Of a stretch of 64,000 nt of DNA, positions 63,250-64,000 are shown one piece after another. The DNA is taken from NCBI RefSeq assembly GCF_046097065.1, contig NZ_CP175563.1, forward strand, positions 62,001-126,000. The letters run 5' to 3'. A model generated the notes under the pieces. That model worked only from the letters and a program-made list of their open reading frames with translations. It was not told the origin of the DNA and did no database searches. Position 1 is the stretch's first letter; each line of letters starts with the position of its first letter. The stretch is from Syntrophus buswellii. GTDB taxonomy: Bacteria; Desulfobacterota; Syntrophia; Syntrophales; Syntrophaceae. The position numbers were made by a program, and so were the translations under genes.

Positions 63250-64000
63250 CCGTCCGCGGCCGCGTCGAGACGGTCTTTTACACCGGGCCGCGGTTTTCCG
63301 CAGGCCGTCTCGCGACGGCAGACGGCGACGAGGTGCAGTTCGCCGGTCGGCTCTTCGCCCGTGAGAACGAACCGGTCGTGCTGAACGGCCGCTGGGTGAC
63401 ACACCCGAAGTACGGCCGACAATTCGAGGTCGAGGGCATGGAATACGACCTCGATCTGGACGCCGACGGTCTCGCCAACTACCTGGCCAACCACCCGGAG
63501 ATGAAAGGCATCGGCCCGGTCAAGGCCCGTCTGATCGCCGAACGCTTCGGTCACGATTTCGACCGGATCATCACCGACGATCCCGGACAAATCGCCGAGG
63601 CTGCAAGGCTGTCGCCGGATGCCGTACAGAAGCTCCGCGTGGAGTGGCTCAAGACGCGGGAGACCAACAAGGCGATCACCTGGCTGGCCGCTTTCGATCT
63701 CACCCATCACCAGGTGACGAGCCTGGTCAAAAAGTTCGGCAACGACGTGCTGGGACTGCTCAAGGCAGATCCCTACATCATCGTGCGCGAGGTCCGCGGT
63801 TTCGGCTTCAAACGCGTGGACAAGATCGCCCGGAAGATGGGCACCGCCAAAGACGATCCCGCGCGCATCCGGGCCGGTGTTCTCCACTGCGTGAACGAAT
63901 CGCTGGACCAAGGCGACTGCTGGATCGAGTTCGAGGAGCTGGTCGATCAAGCCAACGTACTGCTGGTCATGGACGTCCTCGACAGCCGGGACCGCATCGA
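63219..64000 (+). CDS. RecD2-like helicase, N-terminal part (runs off window)
   Basis: 260 codons visible, no stop; overlaps the ERCC4 gene by 31 nt. N-terminal OB-fold (VTVRGRVETVFYTGPRFSA, VLNGRWVTHPKYGRQFEVE) and helix-hairpin-helix repeats (MKGIGPVKARLIAERFG, VREVRGFGFKRVDKIARKMG) match RecD2/YrrC helicases. The ATPase motifs lie beyond the edge. A 5'-3' helicase in the element's replication/recombination module. Confidence 0.85.
   Translation, partial: MRTRSNNQSVTVRGRVETVFYTGPRFSAGRLATADGDEVQFAGRLFARENEPVVLNGRWVTHPKYGRQFEVEGMEYDLDLDADGLANYLANHPEMKGIGPVKARLIAERFGHDFDRIITDDPGQIAEAARLSPDAVQKLRVEWLKTRETNKAITWLAAFDLTHHQVTSLVKKFGNDVLGLLKADPYIIVREVRGFGFKRVDKIARKMGTAKDDPARIRAGVLHCVNESLDQGDCWIEFEELVDQANVLLVMDVLDSRDRI

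Overview
The window looks like a chromosomal segment of a strictly anaerobic deltaproteobacterium, most like Syntrophus/Smithella. This is inferred from the gene set: LL-diaminopimelate aminotransferase, a four-subunit 2-oxoacid:ferredoxin oxidoreductase joined to NuoEFG-like subunits, a split ADP-forming acyl-CoA synthetase, a two-subunit class I fumarase and many kinase, receiver and c-di-GMP proteins. No database search was possible.

Layout. (1) 1-10.8 kb: mostly minus-strand signalling genes (PP2C phosphatase, CHASE2 Ser/Thr kinase, receiver-PilZ-kinase fusion, receiver-CheX protein, single receivers, a cNMP-binding protein), then an EamA transporter, a glycosyltransferase remnant, a zinc-ribbon protein and an M48 protease. 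(2) 11-18.8 kb, plus strand: DEAD-box helicase, homocysteine methyltransferase/MTHFR fusion, a metallo-beta-lactamase-fold hydrolase, and a receiver / DUF3391-like / HDOD / GGDEF group. (3) 19.1-23.8 kb, minus strand: a fluoride-stress locus. Two fluoride riboswitches, each behind its own promoter, precede a Na+/H+-type antiporter and a dynamin-like GTPase. Between them lie decayed genes: an enolase with three in-frame stops, a prenyltransferase-like fragment and a half Nudix. (4) 24-33.7 kb: acyl-CoA synthetase alpha/beta, membrane redox-type proteins, an intact ISL3-family IS with an 8-bp target duplication, glycerol dehydrogenase and an IS1634-type transposase. An 80-bp repeat occurs three times here. 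(5) 33.8-45.4 kb: housekeeping genes (dapF-dapL, a YchF-like GTPase, M50 protease, beta-CASP nuclease, tonB, tadA, two tRNA-Ser, SRP RNA, dnaX-ybaB-recR, fumarase). (6) 45.5-51.8 kb: one long operon, porCDAB plus nuoE/nuoF/nuoG-like genes, probably coupling 2-oxoacid oxidation to NAD.

(7) 52.1-64 kb: an integrated mobile element beginning just after tRNA-Asn and running off the right edge. It carries a large serine recombinase module with DUF2924 and helix-turn-helix partners, a LexA-like repressor whose promoter holds a perfect dyad operator, a two-gene module of unknown function, an element-borne sigma factor, and a phage-like DNA module (Cas4/RecB-like nuclease, Sak4-like ATPase, DUF669 protein, ERCC4 nuclease, RecD2-like helicase). 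Its intergenic regions are rich in hairpins, and several element genes have Shine-Dalgarno sequences lying inside hairpins.

The most interesting items are the dynamin gene under a fluoride riboswitch, with its readable ON-switch, and the element's LexA-controlled unknown gene pair together with its repeated structured leaders.
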